Source: Caulobacteraceae bacterium
GTDB lineage: Bacteria; Pseudomonadota; Alphaproteobacteria; Caulobacterales; Caulobacteraceae
Direction: 5' to 3'
Assembly (NCBI GenBank): GCA_947456005.1
Contig: CANGRP010000129.1
Span: 1 to 7,546, forward strand
DNA: 7,546 bases
Shown here: positions 6,411 through 7,546 of the stretch, one piece after another
How positions within the stretch are numbered: position 1 is the stretch's first letter
Layout: each line of letters opens with the position of its first letter
The notes under the pieces: model-generated
Database searches by the model: none
The model's input: only the letters and a program-made list of their open reading frames with translations
Told to the model about the DNA's origin: nothing
Position numbers and translations under genes: made by a program

Positions 6411-6842
6411 ATGAAGGTGACAGGACCAAACGGCGTGTCCGGCGGCGCACCATCCGCCCGGCGGGCGGGGAGCGCGGGCGCTGGATTCAGCCTGCCTCAG
6501 CTTGGCGCCTCGGACAGGGCCGCTCCGGCCGCACCGACGGCCGGACTGGGCGGGGTCATGGGTGTCGACGCCCTTCTGGCGCTCCAGGATGTGGGCGGAC
6601 CGCTCGAAGGCCGGCGACGCTCAATGCGCAGGGCGGGGCGCCTTCTGGACGTCCTGGATGACCTCAAGGTGGCCCTCATCGATGGAGCCCTCACTCCGGC
6701 CCAGATCCGGGCCCTGTCGACGACGCTGGCGGAGCAGCGGGAGGCCACCGGGGACCCGGCGCTGGAGAGCGTCCTCGATGAGATCGAGACCCGGGCTGCG
6801 GTGGAGCTCGCGAAACTCGAGGTTCGCGGGCTCGCCTCCTGA
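6411..6842 (+). CDS. fliX: Flagellar assembly regulator FliX
   Basis: FliX is a cytosolic alphaproteobacterial protein which in Caulobacter couples completion of early flagellar assembly to the activity of the sigma-54 activator FlbD. The protein here has 143 residues, close to the usual 139 or so. It starts MKVTGPNG, followed by a low-complexity Gly/Ala/Ser/Arg region to about 45, the conserved GGVMGVDALLALQDVGGPLEGRR, and a helical C-terminal part ending LDEIETRAAVELAKLE. An in-frame ATG at 6396 would add five residues; the conserved family start favours 6411. Neither ATG has a good Shine-Dalgarno sequence, and the promoter placement suggests the message may begin at or very near the ATG. 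It diverges from flgI across 181 bases. Confidence 0.93.
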   Translation: MKVTGPNGVSGGAPSARRAGSAGAGFSLPQLGASDRAAPAAPTAGLGGVMGVDALLALQDVGGPLEGRRRSMRRAGRLLDVLDDLKVALIDGALTPAQIRALSTTLAEQREATGDPALESVLDEIETRAAVELAKLEVRGLAS

Positions 6843-6859
6843 TCATCCGTTGTTGAACG

Positions 6860-6887
6860 TTGCACGCCCAATCGGGTTTGCTATAAG
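6860..6887 (+). promoter_or_regulatory. Candidate sigma-73 promoter of dksA
   Basis: TTGCACG (6860-6866), 13 bases, then GCTATAAG (6880-6887). This closely follows the Caulobacter housekeeping pattern TTGACGS, N10-14, GCTANAWC, the -10 matching at seven of eight positions. Transcription would begin near 6894, about 37 bases before the dksA ATG. It indicates that dksA is transcribed on its own and does not depend only on read-through from fliX. No terminator is evident between fliX and dksA. Confidence 0.65.
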
Positions 6888-6931
6888 CCCGCGTCGTTCA
6901 GGGCTTCGCGCTCCGGGGGGGTGAGGTGTCA

Positions 6932-7360
6932 ATGTCCAAGGCCGACGTCTTGGCCGGTGATCCGGGGTATCGTCCTTCAGAGGACGAAGACTTCATGAAC
7001 GAGCGCCATCTTGAGTATTTCCGTCGCAAGCTCCAGTCTTGGAAAGACGACATTCTCCGCGAATCCCGGGAGACCGTCGCCCACCTCCAGGCGGAAACAG
7101 AGAACCATCCCGACCTCGCCGACCGGGCGACATCCGAGACCGACCGGGCTCTGGAACTCAGGACCCGCGACCGTCAGCGCAAGCTGATCTCGAAGATCGA
7201 GGAAGCGCTCCGTCGTATTGATGACGGCTCCTATGGATATTGCGAGGAGACCGGAGAGCCGATCGGACTGGCGCGCCTGGACGCCCGACCGATCGCCACG
7301 CTCAGCCTCGAGGCCCAGGAGCGTCACGAGCGCCGCGAGCGGGTCCACCGTGACGACTGA
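6932..7360 (+). CDS. dksA: DksA/TraR-family transcription factor, one-cysteine zinc-finger variant
   Basis: DksA binds the secondary channel of RNA polymerase and, with ppGpp, alters initiation at rRNA and amino-acid promoters. The protein has 142 residues (E. coli 151). The coiled coil runs from about 25 to 100, and its tip keeps the functional DxxDxA as D61, D64, A66 (DLADRATSETDRALELRTRDRQRKL). The zinc-finger region GYCEETGEPIGLARLDARPIATLSLEAQ keeps only C104: the other three cysteine positions are T107, S125 and A128, at exact C-x2-C-x17-C-x2-C spacing. Loss of zinc ligands is known in other DksA proteins that keep activity, and this form appears normal for alphaproteobacteria. ATG at 6932 has GAGG 5 bases upstream; a GTG at 6926 is less likely. 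The downstream aminotransferase starts inside its last codons. Confidence 0.92.
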   Translation: MSKADVLAGDPGYRPSEDEDFMNERHLEYFRRKLQSWKDDILRESRETVAHLQAETENHPDLADRATSETDRALELRTRDRQRKLISKIEEALRRIDDGSYGYCEETGEPIGLARLDARPIATLSLEAQERHERRERVHRDD

Positions 7361-7546
7361 GGCCTCTGCGCTTCCGCCGATCGATCCCTTCTACGCCATT
7401 GGTCTCAGCGTCCTGGCCCGCAGGCTGGAAGCGGAGGGTGCGCGCATCATCCATATGGAGTTCGGACAACCCTCCACGGGGGCGCCGTCGGGCGCGATCG
7501 CGGCCGCCCACCGGGCCCTCGACACCGATCCCGGAAGCTACTGGGA
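7350..7546 (+). CDS. Class I/II PLP-dependent aminotransferase, N-terminus only
   Basis: Sixty-five codons plus two bases are visible before the window ends. The N-terminus has LPPIDPFYAIGLSVLARRLEAEGARIIHMEFGQPSTGAP, the typical opening of aspartate/alanine-type aminotransferases, where the E-x-GQPS segment forms part of the substrate entrance. The PLP lysine and other catalytic residues lie beyond the window, so the amino donor cannot be assigned. The start is GTG at 7350, inside dksA, overlapping it by 11 bases in another frame; the next ATG (residue 36) would cut into the conserved segment. There is no strong Shine-Dalgarno sequence, so reinitiation after dksA is likely. This is inferred. 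Confidence 0.85.
   Translation, partial: MTTEASALPPIDPFYAIGLSVLARRLEAEGARIIHMEFGQPSTGAPSGAIAAAHRALDTDPGSYW

Noticed and set aside
6867..6879. CCC-AATC-GGG followed by TTT as a terminator after fliX
   Set aside because: The stem is only three base pairs and lies inside the spacer of the candidate dksA promoter.
1..7546. Mobile elements, CRISPR repeats, tRNA or rRNA genes
   Set aside because: No transposase, no regularly spaced repeats, and no tRNA or rRNA signature sequences were seen on either strand; genes are closely packed with uniform high GC.

Overview
The window looks like high-GC alphaproteobacterial chromosome, most likely Caulobacterales (Caulobacter, Phenylobacterium or a relative). 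The evidence is the pair fliX and flgI transcribed divergently, the class-specific flagellar genes cheL and flbY after flgI, a DksA that has lost most of its zinc-finger cysteines in the alphaproteobacterial manner, an upstream GTTC-N7-GTTC LexA box at uvrA, and promoter sequences resembling Caulobacter sigma-73, CtrA and sigma-54 sites. Species cannot be named from the sequence alone.

Layout: (1) 1-2109, minus strand: the N-terminal 703 codons of uvrA (nucleotide excision repair), running off the left edge. (2) 2110-2229: a short intergenic region with a hairpin terminator, a candidate promoter and an SOS operator for uvrA. (3) 2230-4280, minus strand: a two-gene unit, a secreted membrane-dipeptidase-family peptidase followed by a crotonase-fold protein, joined by a one-base TGATG overlap. 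(4) 4361-6229, minus strand: the flagellar operon flgI-cheL-flbY, encoding the P-ring protein, a single-domain rod-binding protein and a small helical flagellar protein, ended by a GC-rich hairpin. (5) 6230-6410: a divergent control region with a sigma-54 type promoter for flgI, a palindrome about 100 bp upstream of its expected start, a GANTC site, and a CtrA-like box for fliX. (6) 6411-7546, plus strand: fliX (flagellar assembly regulator), dksA-family transcription factor, and the start of a class I/II aminotransferase whose GTG start lies inside the dksA end.

How the genes work together: FliX is known in Caulobacter to link flagellar assembly to the sigma-54 activator FlbD, so one intergenic region appears to drive both an early regulator (CtrA side) and a later structural operon (sigma-54 side). 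UvrA is under its own probable DNA-damage control. The dipeptidase/crotonase pair has no evident link to either neighbour.

Most of the window is conserved housekeeping and flagellar DNA. I found no mobile element, CRISPR array, tRNA, rRNA or toxin system, and nothing I would call a new system. The points most worth a second look are the crotonase that lacks both catalytic glutamates of hydratases, the compact fliX/flgI control region, the possible leaderless start of fliX, and the LexA box at uvrA.
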